Of a stretch of 64,000 nucleotides of DNA, positions 9,995 through 18,227 are shown piece by piece; positions within the stretch are counted from its first letter, which is position 1; each line of letters opens with the position of its first letter. The notes below the pieces were generated by a model that saw nothing but the letters and a program-made list of their open reading frames with translations, had not been told where the DNA came from and ran no database searches. Origin of the DNA: Planctomycetota bacterium. GTDB taxonomy: Bacteria; Planctomycetota; Planctomycetia; Planctomycetales; Planctomycetaceae. The translations under genes were made by a program, and so were the position numbers. Location: NCBI GenBank assembly GCA_018242525.1, contig JAFEBS010000010.1, forward strand, positions 62,001 to 126,000, given 5' to 3'.

Positions 9995-10987
9995 ATGCCG
10001 TTTCGAGTCAATCATCGAGGTTTCACGTTGATCGAATTGCTGGTCGTGATTGCAATTATTGCGATCCTGATCTCGTTGTTACTACCAGCGGTTCAGCAGG
10101 CGCGCGAGGCGGCTCGGCGAACGCAGTGCAAGAACAATCTCAAGCAGATCGGACTGGCGATCCATAATTACGCCGAAACATTCGGCCAGGTTCCGCCGAG
10201 TGCCACGCTCTTGTCCGGTGTCGCCAGCAGTTCCTGGTCCGTCCATGGTCGAATTCTGCCCTTTCTGGATCAGGCCAATCTGTTCAATGTCGTCGATCTA
10301 TCGAAAGGCTGGAGCGGGCAGATGGCCATCGATGGATTGAGGATTCCGATCTATGTCTGCCCGAGCGATGCACGGGCGTCGACCACTCGCACGGACACAA
10401 CTCCGAAGCTTTGCCCCACGACCTATGGGGTCAACTACGGGACGTGGTTCGTGTGGGATCCGGTCGCAGGCGTCGGCGGGAACGGGATGTTTCATCCCAA
10501 CGCGACAATCGGATTTTCGGCCATCACAGACGGTGCCAGCAATACGCTGATGGCTTCCGAGGTGAAGGCGTGGAGTCCCTACCATCGCAACGTTCCGCCT
10601 CCATCTCCGGGGATCCCCGCAGGTGCCTCCGCGGTCGCAGCCCTGATGACGGCTTCGGGTGGCAACGCCAAGAATACTGAGCACACCGAGTGGGCCAACG
10701 GGCAAGTCCATCACTCAGGTTTTACGACAGTCCTGAATCCGAACATGAAAGTATCGTGCGTCGTGGGCGGCGTCACATATGACCAGTGCGACTACAACAG
10801 CTGGCAGGAAGGAACCGTACCGGCAACCACCAGCTACGCCGCCATCACATCCCGCAGTTATCACACAGGATGCGTCAATACCTCCATGATGGACGGGACT
10901 GTCCGTACGATCAGCGAAAACATCGACATTCAGATTTGGCGCGCTCTGAGCACACGAGCGGGCAGCGAAATCGTCGGCGATTTCTAA
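9995..10987 (+). CDS. DUF1559 protein with type II secretion/pseudopilin N-terminus
   Basis: The product is 330 residues. The N-terminus has the class III prepilin cleavage and methylation motif [19 protein letters not shown], followed by [17 protein letters not shown], the hallmark of planctomycete DUF1559 proteins. The C-terminus has the family's short motif with DGTVRTIS. The middle carries paired cysteines ([20 protein letters not shown]) typical of the globular head. Such proteins are exported through pseudopilin machinery and occur in dozens of paralogs per planctomycete genome; their substrate or ligand is unknown. AGGA before the ATG supports the start. No secretion genes lie next to it. 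Confidence 0.93.
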   Translation: MPFRVNHRGFTLIELLVVIAIIAILISLLLPAVQQAREAARRTQCKNNLKQIGLAIHNYAETFGQVPPSATLLSGVASSSWSVHGRILPFLDQANLFNVVDLSKGWSGQMAIDGLRIPIYVCPSDARASTTRTDTTPKLCPTTYGVNYGTWFVWDPVAGVGGNGMFHPNATIGFSAITDGASNTLMASEVKAWSPYHRNVPPPSPGIPAGASAVAALMTASGGNAKNTEHTEWANGQVHHSGFTTVLNPNMKVSCVVGGVTYDQCDYNSWQEGTVPATTSYAAITSRSYHTGCVNTSMMDGTVRTISENIDIQIWRALSTRAGSEIVGDF

Positions 10988-11070
10988 ATCCACTCCGCCG
11001 CTGATGAGGAGTTCAGACTTCACTTCCGTACGCCTCTCGGCACATGTAGTCGCACGACCTCGGTTGCTCC

Positions 11071-11979
11071 CTATTTGCTTTCTGTCGTCAGGACTTCAGT
11101 CGGGCTGGGAAACCTGGCGGGGACGGGGATTGTCACTTTGCCGGTGGCCACCCATTCAGTGCCTCGCTCGACAATCGTCTGGAATCCGACGCAGTGCATC
11201 GAGTGTTCGGAGTGCCCCATCAGGGTCGTGAAGACTTTTCCCTTTCCATAGGGAATCCACCAGACCATCGGTTCGTGGGCGTCGGTGCCGCCGGTCCGCT
11301 TGTCGGAAAAGGCGGTTGCCAGGATGTGCATGCTTTCGGCCGGGCCCCGCTGACCGTGGTACAACTCGTCCTTCGCATGCATCCACTCTGCGGGAATCCC
11401 CTGCATCACCGGATTTTCGCGATCGCGGACGACAATGCTGAAGTCGTGCTGGGATCCGTGTCCTGCTCCGGGGCCTTCCCCCTTGGCGGTTTCGACGACT
11501 TTGCCCGCCCTATCCAGGGTGATTCGATTGCCATAGCTGGCTCCACGCCAACCCAGGCCGATCATCTTGTTGAACTGTTCCCATTCGGGAAATGCATTGT
11601 TGGCCGCGTGGACAATGACCAGCCCGCCGCCCCCTGCGACATACGCTTCCAGGCTGCGTTGAACCGGGGCGGGCCACAATTCGCCGTTGTAATTGCTCAG
11701 AACCGCGCCGTAGTCGCTGAATTTCGGTCGGAAATTGTCCCAGGCTTCGGCAGGCTGCTTGTTGGGTGGCGTGGTCGCCACGTCCACTGTGAACCGGCCG
11801 CTCTTTTCCAGGAATTCTTTCAGGATGGGAGTGGTGGCCTTCCAGTTGTGATTGTTCTGCCCGTCGACAATCAGCACCTTGATGCGGTCGGCCGCAGTGG
11901 CAGTCTCCGACAAAACCAACAGTCCAATGACGGCGGTGACCAACGAGGCGAATCGTCGAAATGTGGAAATTGTGCTCAT
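11071..11979 (-). CDS. secreted ThuA-domain protein
   Basis: The product is about 302 residues. Residues 1-29 form a Sec signal peptide (FASLVTAVIGLLVLSETATA). The mature part matches the ThuA/trehalose-utilisation family, a class-I-glutamine-amidotransferase-like fold: KVLIVDGQNNHNWKATTPIL, then GGGLVIVHAANNAFPEW, then a His-rich segment with GHGSQHDFSIVV, and near the end VWWIPYGKGKVFTTLMGHSEH. ThuA proteins are frequent in planctomycete sugar-degradation sets; the reaction is unknown. The ATG at 11979 has AGGAG a few bases upstream, which decides it against longer versions. Nothing beside it indicates a substrate. Confidence 0.9.
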   Translation of the reverse strand: MSTISTFRRFASLVTAVIGLLVLSETATAADRIKVLIVDGQNNHNWKATTPILKEFLEKSGRFTVDVATTPPNKQPAEAWDNFRPKFSDYGAVLSNYNGELWPAPVQRSLEAYVAGGGGLVIVHAANNAFPEWEQFNKMIGLGWRGASYGNRITLDRAGKVVETAKGEGPGAGHGSQHDFSIVVRDRENPVMQGIPAEWMHAKDELYHGQRGPAESMHILATAFSDKRTGGTDAHEPMVWWIPYGKGKVFTTLMGHSEHSMHCVGFQTIVERGTEWVATGKVTIPVPARFPSPTEVLTTESK

Positions 11980-12459
11980 AAAAGCCTGCTCCTGGGTGAA
12001 ATTCCTGAGTCTGCGGCAGCGCTCCCGGTTGGTTGGCGGCCGGTACAATCGTTATATCGCGCCTGTCGGAAACACGCACCGTACCCGGAGTATTCGTCAC
12101 CACCTGCCAAGTCCAGTGACCATTTGGGCAGTCTGGCGAATTTCTAGGTATCAAATGCCCCTGCCGTGGCTGAATATGACGATTGATACGTCGGTGAGAA
12201 GAAGCTTTGAAACGATTTCGCAATCGATGCGATCCGCCGGTCGGTTCTTCCAATCGTAGGGAGACGAACTGCAGGCGGGCCAAATGTTCGGGTCGTGACC
12301 CAACGTCACGAAAGCAAGGGTTCGAATCGGAATGCGGAGTCCGAAAGAACCTTAGCGACTGCTGTTTGCTGTGTGAGGAATACTGGAGAGACCGCCACCT
12401 GGGATTTCCGCCGAAGCGTGAGAGCGACGCTGTCGGCGTTGGATTAAGGAGACACGCCA
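11980..12459. other. 480-base intergenic region upstream of csrA
   Basis: This region separates the minus-strand ThuA gene from plus-strand csrA. It should carry both promoters. The right end has a strong Shine-Dalgarno (aaggag) 9 bases before the csrA ATG. I checked a gggttcgaatc stretch near 12313 as a possible tRNA T-arm, but the stem does not pair. Nothing else is recognisable. Confidence 0.4.
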
Positions 12460-12672
12460 ATGCTCGTACTATCCCGCCAGCGCGATGAAAGCATTTTCAT
12501 CGGCGACAACATCAAGATCACAGTCGTCGACATTCGAGGCGACAAGGTTCGGCTGGGGATCGAAGCCCCGACCGAGATTCCGGTTCACCGTCAGGAAGTT
12601 TATGAAGCGATTCAGCGCGAACATCAACGCGGCGCCACCGTCGCCGCCAAGACCGAAAGCACGGTCAAGTAA
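12460..12672 (+). CDS. csrA: carbon storage regulator CsrA
   Basis: The product is 70 residues. It starts with MLVLSRQRDESIFIGDNIKI and continues with VRLGIEAPTEIPVHRQEVYEAI, the conserved CsrA beta-strands and the helix with its RNA-binding residues (Leu4, Arg6 and the GIEAP/VHR region). CsrA is a homodimer that binds GGA motifs in mRNA leaders to repress or stabilise transcripts; in motile bacteria it commonly controls flagellin and hook expression, which fits the flagellar genes 7 kb away. No fliW or flagellin gene is visible in the window. The start is secured by the aaggag 9 bases upstream. A terminator follows at 12774. Confidence 0.97.
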   Translation: MLVLSRQRDESIFIGDNIKITVVDIRGDKVRLGIEAPTEIPVHRQEVYEAIQREHQRGATVAAKTESTVK

Positions 12673-12773
12673 ATTGACTGCGAAGGACTTTGGGACGGTT
12701 GTCTTCTCCTTCGGCGCTCTCACTCCGCGACGTATGCCTACCTGACGCAGTAATCGTGACTGCGAATGCTCAT

Positions 12774-12806
12774 CGAGCCGGACCATTGTCCGGCTCGTTC
12801 TGTTTT
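12774..12806 (+). terminator. rho-independent terminator downstream of csrA
   Basis: A perfect 10-bp stem (CGAGCCGGAC at 12774-12783, GTCCGGCTCG at 12788-12797) with a CATT loop is followed by a T-rich run (ttctgtttt). It lies about 100 bases after csrA and immediately before the palindromic repeat. Confidence 0.8.
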
Positions 12807-12818
12807 GACTGACACATC

Positions 12819-12922
12819 TGGCAGCCCGTAGAAGAAGGGGTCTGACCCTCTCCGGGCAGACGATTTCCAAGGGAAATCGACTGCCCTCCAAAGGGTCAGA
12901 CCCCTTCTTCTACGGGCTGCCA
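12819..12922 (+). repeat. palindromic repeat family copy 2 (best-preserved)
   Basis: This 104-base element has perfect 31-bp inverted arms. The left arm begins tggcagcccgtagaagaagg at 12819 and the right arm ends ttcttctacgggctgcca at 12922. The asymmetric centre contains tccgggcagacgatttcc and aaatcgactgccctccaaag. It lies between the convergent csrA and NMT1-like genes, next to a separate terminator. The perfect arms suggest recent origin or selection on folding. Confidence 0.9.
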
Positions 12923-12947
12923 TCGGATGACCCGCCAACCGCAGACG

Positions 12948-13976
12948 TCATTTCTTCAGAAACGTCGCGGTGAACGCCTCCGTGGCAACCACGGTGTTCG
13001 GTTTGATGGAACCAATTTCCTCCATCTGTTCGGTGAGCGTTTGCCACCGTGCCGCAGTCATTTCCCCCAGTCGCTCGGCAGCGAAACCTTCCGGCAGACA
13101 CAACGGCTTCAGGGCGGCCACGCCGAACTCCAGGATTTCCAGACTCATCTCCGGGTTCTGTTCGTGGATGTACTTGTTGGTTTCGGCCGGATCCTCCAGG
13201 TACTTGTGCCAGCCGCGAATGCTGGCCCGGGTCATCTTGGCGACGAGTTCCGGCTCCTCGTCGATCATTTCCCGCTGGGCGATCAGCATGCTGGTGTAGG
13301 TGTTGAAACCCAGTTCGGACAGCATCAGGCAACGCGGGTCACTGCCTTTCTGCTGCGCGAGAAAAGGTTCGCTGAAGCTGTACGCCTGCACGCCATAATC
13401 TGGCTCCGCCAGGAACGGATTAATATTCTGGTACTTGACGATCTGGACATCTGCCAGATCAACGTGCTTCTTGAGAAACAGGGCAAAGGGTTGATCGGAG
13501 TTGATCCCGAGCGTAAACGGTCGCCGGGTCGCCAGATCTGCCAGTTTGGTCAGTCCTGTCTTCTGGTGAACCATGATGCAGCGCGGACTGTCCTGAATCG
13601 GACTCATCACGGCCACGGCGTCTGCCTGCTGAGCACGCCATGTCAACAGCTTGTCGGCGTTGTCGACTCCGAATGTCGAGGCACCGCTGGCGACGTCTGC
13701 GATCACGCGCACGCCTGGCCCTCCCGGCTTGATCGTGACGTTCAAACCTTCTTCTGCGAAATACCTGTGAACCAGGGCCGCATAAAATCCGCCATGCTCG
13801 GCCTCAGGCCGCCAGTTCAAAGCGAGAGAAACATCCACCGGCTTGACCATGACCGCTTCCGGGGTTCCGGGAACGGCTGGCGCGACCGGCGACGTTGCGA
13901 CGCCGCAACCGCCAGCCACGACGATCAGACCAATGATGCACAATTCCAACGGTGTTCCGCGTAACACAGTTCGCAT
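12948..13976 (-). CDS. NMT1/THI5-like ABC substrate-binding lipoprotein
   Basis: The product is 342 residues. A lipoprotein signal ends in the lipobox VAGGC (Cys24). The mature sequence is a type 2 periplasmic-binding protein of the NMT1/SsuA/ThiY group: VSLALNWRPEAEHGGFYAAL, then FAEEGLNVTIKPGGPG, then ASTFGVDNADKLL, IQDSPRCIMVHQ and a C-terminal helical region. Relatives bind pyrimidine thiamine precursors, sulfonates, nitrate or similar small molecules; the ligand here is not determined. No cognate permease or ATPase is adjacent, so it is an orphan receptor here. It converges on csrA and is divergent from rdgB. Confidence 0.88.
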   Translation of the reverse strand: MRTVLRGTPLELCIIGLIVVAGGCGVATSPVAPAVPGTPEAVMVKPVDVSLALNWRPEAEHGGFYAALVHRYFAEEGLNVTIKPGGPGVRVIADVASGASTFGVDNADKLLTWRAQQADAVAVMSPIQDSPRCIMVHQKTGLTKLADLATRRPFTLGINSDQPFALFLKKHVDLADVQIVKYQNINPFLAEPDYGVQAYSFSEPFLAQQKGSDPRCLMLSELGFNTYTSMLIAQREMIDEEPELVAKMTRASIRGWHKYLEDPAETNKYIHEQNPEMSLEILEFGVAALKPLCLPEGFAAERLGEMTAARWQTLTEQMEEIGSIKPNTVVATEAFTATFLKK

Positions 13977-14192
13977 ACGTGTTTCCTTCGGGCGAGAGAC
14001 AATCCGTATCTCAGATTACGATCTGAATCGCAGAACGGGAAGTCGGAAAGATTCGCCAGACTTGATCCCCGTGCGAAGATCTGGATTGTATTCTGGATTC
14101 CCGACGAATCACGTTAACCCGCGAACACGGAGCGCCGAACCACCTGCCCCGTCAATGTGCCGTAAAGTCACTTTTCTGAAAGTCCCGATTCC

Positions 14193-14813
14193 ATGAGCTT
14201 CCCGCGTATCGTTCTGAGCAGTCGCAATAAAAAGAAGATCGAAGAAATCGCCGAGTTGATGGCTCCGCACGGTATCGAACTGATCGGCGTCCGCACCTTC
14301 GAGAACGTCCCCGAAGTTGTTGAGGACGCCGATTCGTTCGCGGGAAATGCGGCCAAAAAGGCGGCGGAAGTGGCGACGCAACTTGGGGAATGGACGATCG
14401 CAGATGACAGCGGCCTGTGTGTGGATGCCCTGGCGGGCGGTCCCGGAATCCATTCGGCGCGGTATGCGGACGCGCCGAATCCTGGTTCACTCGAAGCAGA
14501 CGAGGCAAACAATCAAAAGCTGCTACGCGAACTGGCCGCGATTCCCACGGAGAAACGGACGGCCCATTACGTCTGCGCGGTCGCTCTGTCAGATCCGACA
14601 GGCCAAATCCGGGTGGCGACCGAAGGGCGTTGTTGCGGACGGATCCTGCGCGAATACCAGGGAACGAATGGGTTCGGCTACGACCCTCTGTTCCTGGTCC
14701 CGGAGTTTCATCAGACATTCGGGGAACTTGACCCGGTGGTCAAGCGGCACATCAGTCATCGGGCCAAAGCATTCGAGCGTGCCATTGTGCAGATCGAACG
14801 CTTGTTTTCGTGA
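14193..14813 (+). CDS. rdgB: XTP/dITP diphosphatase (RdgB/HAM1 family)
   Basis: The product is 206 residues, the usual family length. The N-terminus SFPRIVLSSRNKKKIEEIAEL holds the conserved (S/T)xNxxK substrate motif. ADDSGLCVDALAGGPGIHSA carries the metal-binding acidic residues, and GFGYDPLFLVPE and SHRAKAFE near the C-terminus are also diagnostic. It hydrolyses dITP, XTP and ITP to the monophosphates and pyrophosphate, keeping deaminated purines out of nucleic acids. It converges on the HD-domain gene, with a stem-loop at 14888 between them. The ATG at 14193 fits family N-termini; its ribosome-binding site is weak. Confidence 0.95.
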   Translation: MSFPRIVLSSRNKKKIEEIAELMAPHGIELIGVRTFENVPEVVEDADSFAGNAAKKAAEVATQLGEWTIADDSGLCVDALAGGPGIHSARYADAPNPGSLEADEANNQKLLRELAAIPTEKRTAHYVCAVALSDPTGQIRVATEGRCCGRILREYQGTNGFGYDPLFLVPEFHQTFGELDPVVKRHISHRAKAFERAIVQIERLFS

Positions 14814-14887
14814 CAGCATGCAATGCTCTGTGCCGGGAACGGTCGCAGGTACACCGTCGTGTGAATTCAGGGGCACTGTGGCCGACG

Positions 14888-14909
14888 GCCGAAGTCTCAC
14901 AACTTCGGC
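14888..14909. repeat. short hairpin, GCCGA..TCGGC family
   Basis: An 8-bp perfect stem (GCCGAAGT / ACTTCGGC) encloses CTCACA. It lies between the convergent rdgB and HD-domain genes. The core resembles the hairpins inside the 31209-31355 element (GCCGA..GTGAGA..TCGG when read on the minus strand). It may act as a bidirectional terminator, although there is no clear T-run. Confidence 0.55.
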
Positions 14910-14917
14910 TTCGGGAA

Positions 14918-15577
14918 TCATGGCCAATTCGGTGCGTCGGGATTCCATTCGAAAAAGAACTGTTTCAAGTACTGTTCCATGAACTGATGCCGCTGCAGTG
15001 CCAGTCGGCGACCGGTGCTGGTCTGCATCCGATCCTTGAGCAACAGCAGTTTTTCGTAAAAATGATTGATTGTCGGCCCCCCTTTGGATTTGTAGGCGGC
15101 AAACGACTTGTGCAGTTCGGGCGGTACCTCGGGGTCAAACATCGCCCTGCCAAAGTGGCCGCCGAATGCGAAGGCGCGGGCGATACCGATCGCGCCAATG
15201 GCATCCAACCGGTCTCCGTCCTGCACGCAACGACCTTCAAGCGATGCCATCTCGGTGCAGACCCCGGCTCCTTTGAAGGAAACGGTGGAAATGATGTCAC
15301 ACACCAGGTCGATGGTCTCTGGATTGACTTCGTTCTGCGTCAGCCAGTCGCGGGCCGCACGCGGGCCGGCCGTGTCATCACCTTCGTGGAATTTCCAGTC
15401 GGCGATGTCGTGCAGTAACGCGGCCAGTTCGACCAGTCCCACATCGGCCCCTTCTTCGCGGGCAATCTGCAAGGCGTTTCGACGCACGCGATCGATATGG
15501 AACCAGTCGTGGCCGGTACAGTCGCCCGTCAACTTTTCGCGAATAAACTGTGCGGTCCTGGTCAGGATGTCAGACAC
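14918..15577 (-). CDS. HD-domain phosphohydrolase (YedJ-like)
   Basis: The product is 219 residues. HDWFHIDRVRRNALQIAREE (about 23-42) and LAALLHDIADWKF (about 51-63) provide the H...HD metal ligands, with QDGDRLDAIGAIGIARAFAF supplying the late Asp. This order matches the YedJ/YpgQ-like HD family, whose members can dephosphorylate nucleotides. The cellular substrate is unknown. It lies downstream of a second HD gene on the same strand and converges on rdgB, so a link with nucleotide clean-up is possible but unproven. Confidence 0.85.
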   Translation of the reverse strand: MSDILTRTAQFIREKLTGDCTGHDWFHIDRVRRNALQIAREEGADVGLVELAALLHDIADWKFHEGDDTAGPRAARDWLTQNEVNPETIDLVCDIISTVSFKGAGVCTEMASLEGRCVQDGDRLDAIGAIGIARAFAFGGHFGRAMFDPEVPPELHKSFAAYKSKGGPTINHFYEKLLLLKDRMQTSTGRRLALQRHQFMEQYLKQFFFEWNPDAPNWP

Positions 15578-15610
15578 GTTCGGAAGTCCCGTTGGAGTAT
15601 TGACTGAGTT

Positions 15611-15640
15611 TGTGAGCCCTACGGCGCTAGCCGCGGGTCA
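15611..15640. repeat. short interspersed motif between HD genes
   Basis: The segment gtgagccctacggcgctagc and its continuation ccgcgggtca is inserted between the two HD genes. It contains the self-complementary cggcgctagccg. I recall similar sequence scattered through planctomycete genomes, but that is memory, not a search. The 91-base spacer also holds gccggctacgccggc, which overlaps the end of the upstream HD gene. Confidence 0.4.
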
Positions 15641-15668
15641 ATTCGACCTGGTTCCGGTGAACCGCCGG

Positions 15669-16229
15669 CTACGCCGGCAACAACCCCAATTCAGCAGCGA
15701 TCGTTTGCATTGCCGCCACGCAGAAGGCAATGTGCTCGTCCAGATCCCAATTCAGATCGGCGACACCGCGACTGATGTCTTCTCGATGGACCGAGGCCGC
15801 AAACGAAAGTTGCTTCAGTTTCTTCTTGACGCTGGCGGCAGTCAGCCCTTCCAGTCGCTGCGGACGAACAAGGGCACACGCGGTGATGAAGCCACACAAT
15901 TCATCGCAGGCGTACAGGGTTTTGTCGAGTCGCGACACGCGGGGGCAATCGGTCAAGTAGTCGGCGTGCGACTTGATGGCGTAAATGATTTCGTCCGAGT
16001 ATCCGCGTTCCTTCAAAATGGCCGCTCCTTGCAGGGGGTGATCCGGCGGGTTCGGCCAGCGTTCGTAGTCAAAATCGTGGAGTAATCCGACCGTTCCCCA
16101 TTTTTCTTCGTCTTCGCCAAATTTTCGCGCATAGGCACGCATGGCGATTTCTACAGCGAACATGTGTTTGATCAGGCTTTCACTGGCGGTATAGTCCCGT
16201 AACAATGCGAGATCGTCGGCTCGACTCAT
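15669..16229 (-). CDS. HDIG-type HD-domain protein
   Basis: The product is 186 residues. SESLIKHMFAVEIAMRAYA supplies the first His, VGLLHDFDYERWPNPPDHP the HD pair with a second His, and YAIKSHADYLTD and LYACDELCGFITACALVRP the later ligands. This is the pattern of a small stand-alone HDIG hydrolase that is widespread but uncharacterised. It is transcribed in the direction of the YedJ-like HD gene with 91 bases between them; the two proteins are not close copies. The substrate is unknown. Confidence 0.85.
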   Translation of the reverse strand: MSRADDLALLRDYTASESLIKHMFAVEIAMRAYARKFGEDEEKWGTVGLLHDFDYERWPNPPDHPLQGAAILKERGYSDEIIYAIKSHADYLTDCPRVSRLDKTLYACDELCGFITACALVRPQRLEGLTAASVKKKLKQLSFAASVHREDISRGVADLNWDLDEHIAFCVAAMQTIAAELGLLPA

Positions 16230-16465
16230 GAGTGATTCCTGATTAAAGCCGGTTCGGTGTGAAACTTGGTGAATCGTGTCGTCAGGTCTCTCGGACGGTT
16301 TTTACCGGGAGGACTGATTGCAGACGAGTTTTGACGGTTATGCTACATTATTCAAGACTTCTGGCGAGAGAACCGGCGATTGTTGTCGGCCGGTGATGCT
16401 TTCCACCAGCGGACATGACCTGAGAAGTCGAAGCTGCAGCAGATTCGTTACGGATAAACATCCCG

Positions 16466-18097
16466 ATGGCCGAACCGAAACGAACGGACAAAGCATCACC
16501 CGGTGACAAACCGCCTGGGGCGGCTGGTGGCAGTGCAAAACGAACCGGGGATGGTTCGAAAGGGACTACCAGACCGGTGCCGGACCAGGGCGAGTGCCCG
16601 CCGGGAACGGTAGATCTGACGGGTCGCGTCCTGGGAGATTTCTGCCTGCTGAGAAAGCTGGGGAAGGGGGGAATGGCCGATGTCTACCTGGCCGAGCAGA
16701 CCAGTTTGCGTCGGCAGGTTGCCATCAAGATCATGCGCCCGGACTTCGTGACCGACCCACAATATGTCAAGCGGTTCCGACATGAGGCTTCGGCGGCAGG
16801 TGGTCTGAATCACCCCAACATTGTCCAGGTTTATATGGTTGGTGAGCAGGAGGGGATCCACTTTATCTCGCAGGAATATGTTCAGGGGCGGAACCTGAAA
16901 GAGTTCATTACTCGTAAGGGGCCACTTGAAGTTCCGATTGCGCTGCACGTGTTAAAACAGGTTGCGGCCGCCCTGCAGGTGGCTCACGACAAGGGGATTG
17001 TTCATCGCGACATCAAGCCCGAAAACATCTTGTTGACGAAAAAGGGCGAAGCAAAGGTCGCAGACTTTGGCCTTGCGCAGCTGACACTTGGCGGTGAAAA
17101 GGTCGCGCTGACGCAAGTGGGAATCACCATGGGCACACCGCTCTACATGAGTCCCGAACAGGTGAATGGTCGACCGCTGGATGCGCGTAGCGACATCTAT
17201 TCGCTCGGTGTCATGGCCTGGCACATGTTCGCCGGGCATCCGCCGTTTTCCGGGGAAACCGCCCTGGCTGTTGCTGTCAAGCACCTGAACGAACAGCCCC
17301 CTTCCTTGATGGAGGTCCGGCCCGATATTCCAGTCGGGGTCCGACTGCTGGTCGAGCGGATGATGTCCAAGAAAAAGGAAGATCGTCCCGCGGATGCTCA
17401 GACCGTGCTGACAGAAATCAAGCAATTTATGCGTCAGATGACGAGCAAGGACTCCGTTCCCGAAGCGGCGTTTCGTCCCAGTCGGCCAAGCACGACACAG
17501 TTCCAGACCAAATTCTTCGAGCGGCCTGTCAAGCGCCAACTCGGCTGGATGGCCGCAATCTGCTTCCTGGTCGCGGTCAGCATGGCCGGAGTCGGTTGGG
17601 CGATGCGGATTTCGGATCCGTTCAAGATGCCCCCGGCCAAAAAGGAACCGTCCTCGTCGATTACGAGCATTGAGGGGCTGTTCTATCACGTCCTGTCCTA
17701 TCCTTCGAACGAAGCGTTGTGGCATGAATTCAAGGGGCGGCTGGACAGCGCGACTCCGGCGGAAGGCAAGCAGAAGGAACTTTATGACCAGATGCGCGAT
17801 ACGTGCAACCTGCATCTGGCGATGATCTATTTGCGGGATGGAAGCCTGGATCGTCGGGATCTGGCCCTGCGTATTTTCAAGGACTTTGCAGCGTCACAGA
17901 ATCTCTGGCGACAAGCCCACGGATATGCGGGGATGGCCATCATTGAAGATTTACTGGGCGAACAGGGAAATCGGGAGGAGGTCGAAAAACATGGCCAACA
18001 TGCGCTGAAACTGATCGAACAGGCACCCGAGGGCCATCAACGTCTGGAACCGATTGTCGAGACGGCGCTGCAGGATGCCATGCGTCGGCGCCGGTAA
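16466..18097 (+). CDS. eukaryote-like serine/threonine protein kinase, membrane-anchored
   Basis: The product is 543 residues. After a low-complexity basic N-terminus (about 1-50) comes a full kinase domain: GKGGMADVY (66-74, P-loop), VAIK (Lys88), HRDIKPEN (about 179-186, catalytic loop), ADFGLAQ (about 198-204) and MSPEQVNG as the activation-segment end. One transmembrane helix lies at about 361-382 (WMAAICFLVAVSMAGVGWAM), followed by a ~160-residue, presumably periplasmic, helical region resembling TPR-type repeats. It would phosphorylate cytoplasmic Ser/Thr residues under control of an outside signal; its targets are unknown. It stands alone upstream of sthA. Confidence 0.94.
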   Translation: MAEPKRTDKASPGDKPPGAAGGSAKRTGDGSKGTTRPVPDQGECPPGTVDLTGRVLGDFCLLRKLGKGGMADVYLAEQTSLRRQVAIKIMRPDFVTDPQYVKRFRHEASAAGGLNHPNIVQVYMVGEQEGIHFISQEYVQGRNLKEFITRKGPLEVPIALHVLKQVAAALQVAHDKGIVHRDIKPENILLTKKGEAKVADFGLAQLTLGGEKVALTQVGITMGTPLYMSPEQVNGRPLDARSDIYSLGVMAWHMFAGHPPFSGETALAVAVKHLNEQPPSLMEVRPDIPVGVRLLVERMMSKKKEDRPADAQTVLTEIKQFMRQMTSKDSVPEAAFRPSRPSTTQFQTKFFERPVKRQLGWMAAICFLVAVSMAGVGWAMRISDPFKMPPAKKEPSSSITSIEGLFYHVLSYPSNEALWHEFKGRLDSATPAEGKQKELYDQMRDTCNLHLAMIYLRDGSLDRRDLALRIFKDFAASQNLWRQAHGYAGMAIIEDLLGEQGNREEVEKHGQHALKLIEQAPEGHQRLEPIVETALQDAMRRRR

Positions 18098-18227
18098 GTC
18101 CTGTGCGGCATGATCCTTGCAGTTGCACAAACCGTGTCAGCCCCGGATTTGTCGAATTGATCCTCGTCAGAGATGCCCGCTTGTCAGGCATTGAAGAACA
18201 CATCCCCTGGATAGGCTTGAGAACGTC

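Noticed and set aside
12305..12330. tRNA T-arm-like gggttcgaatc
   Set aside because: The flanking five-base stem does not pair and no acceptor or anticodon arm can be built.
12927..13964. 345-codon frame antisense to the NMT1-like gene
   Set aside because: No signal or domain; the opposite strand has a lipobox and binding-protein motifs.
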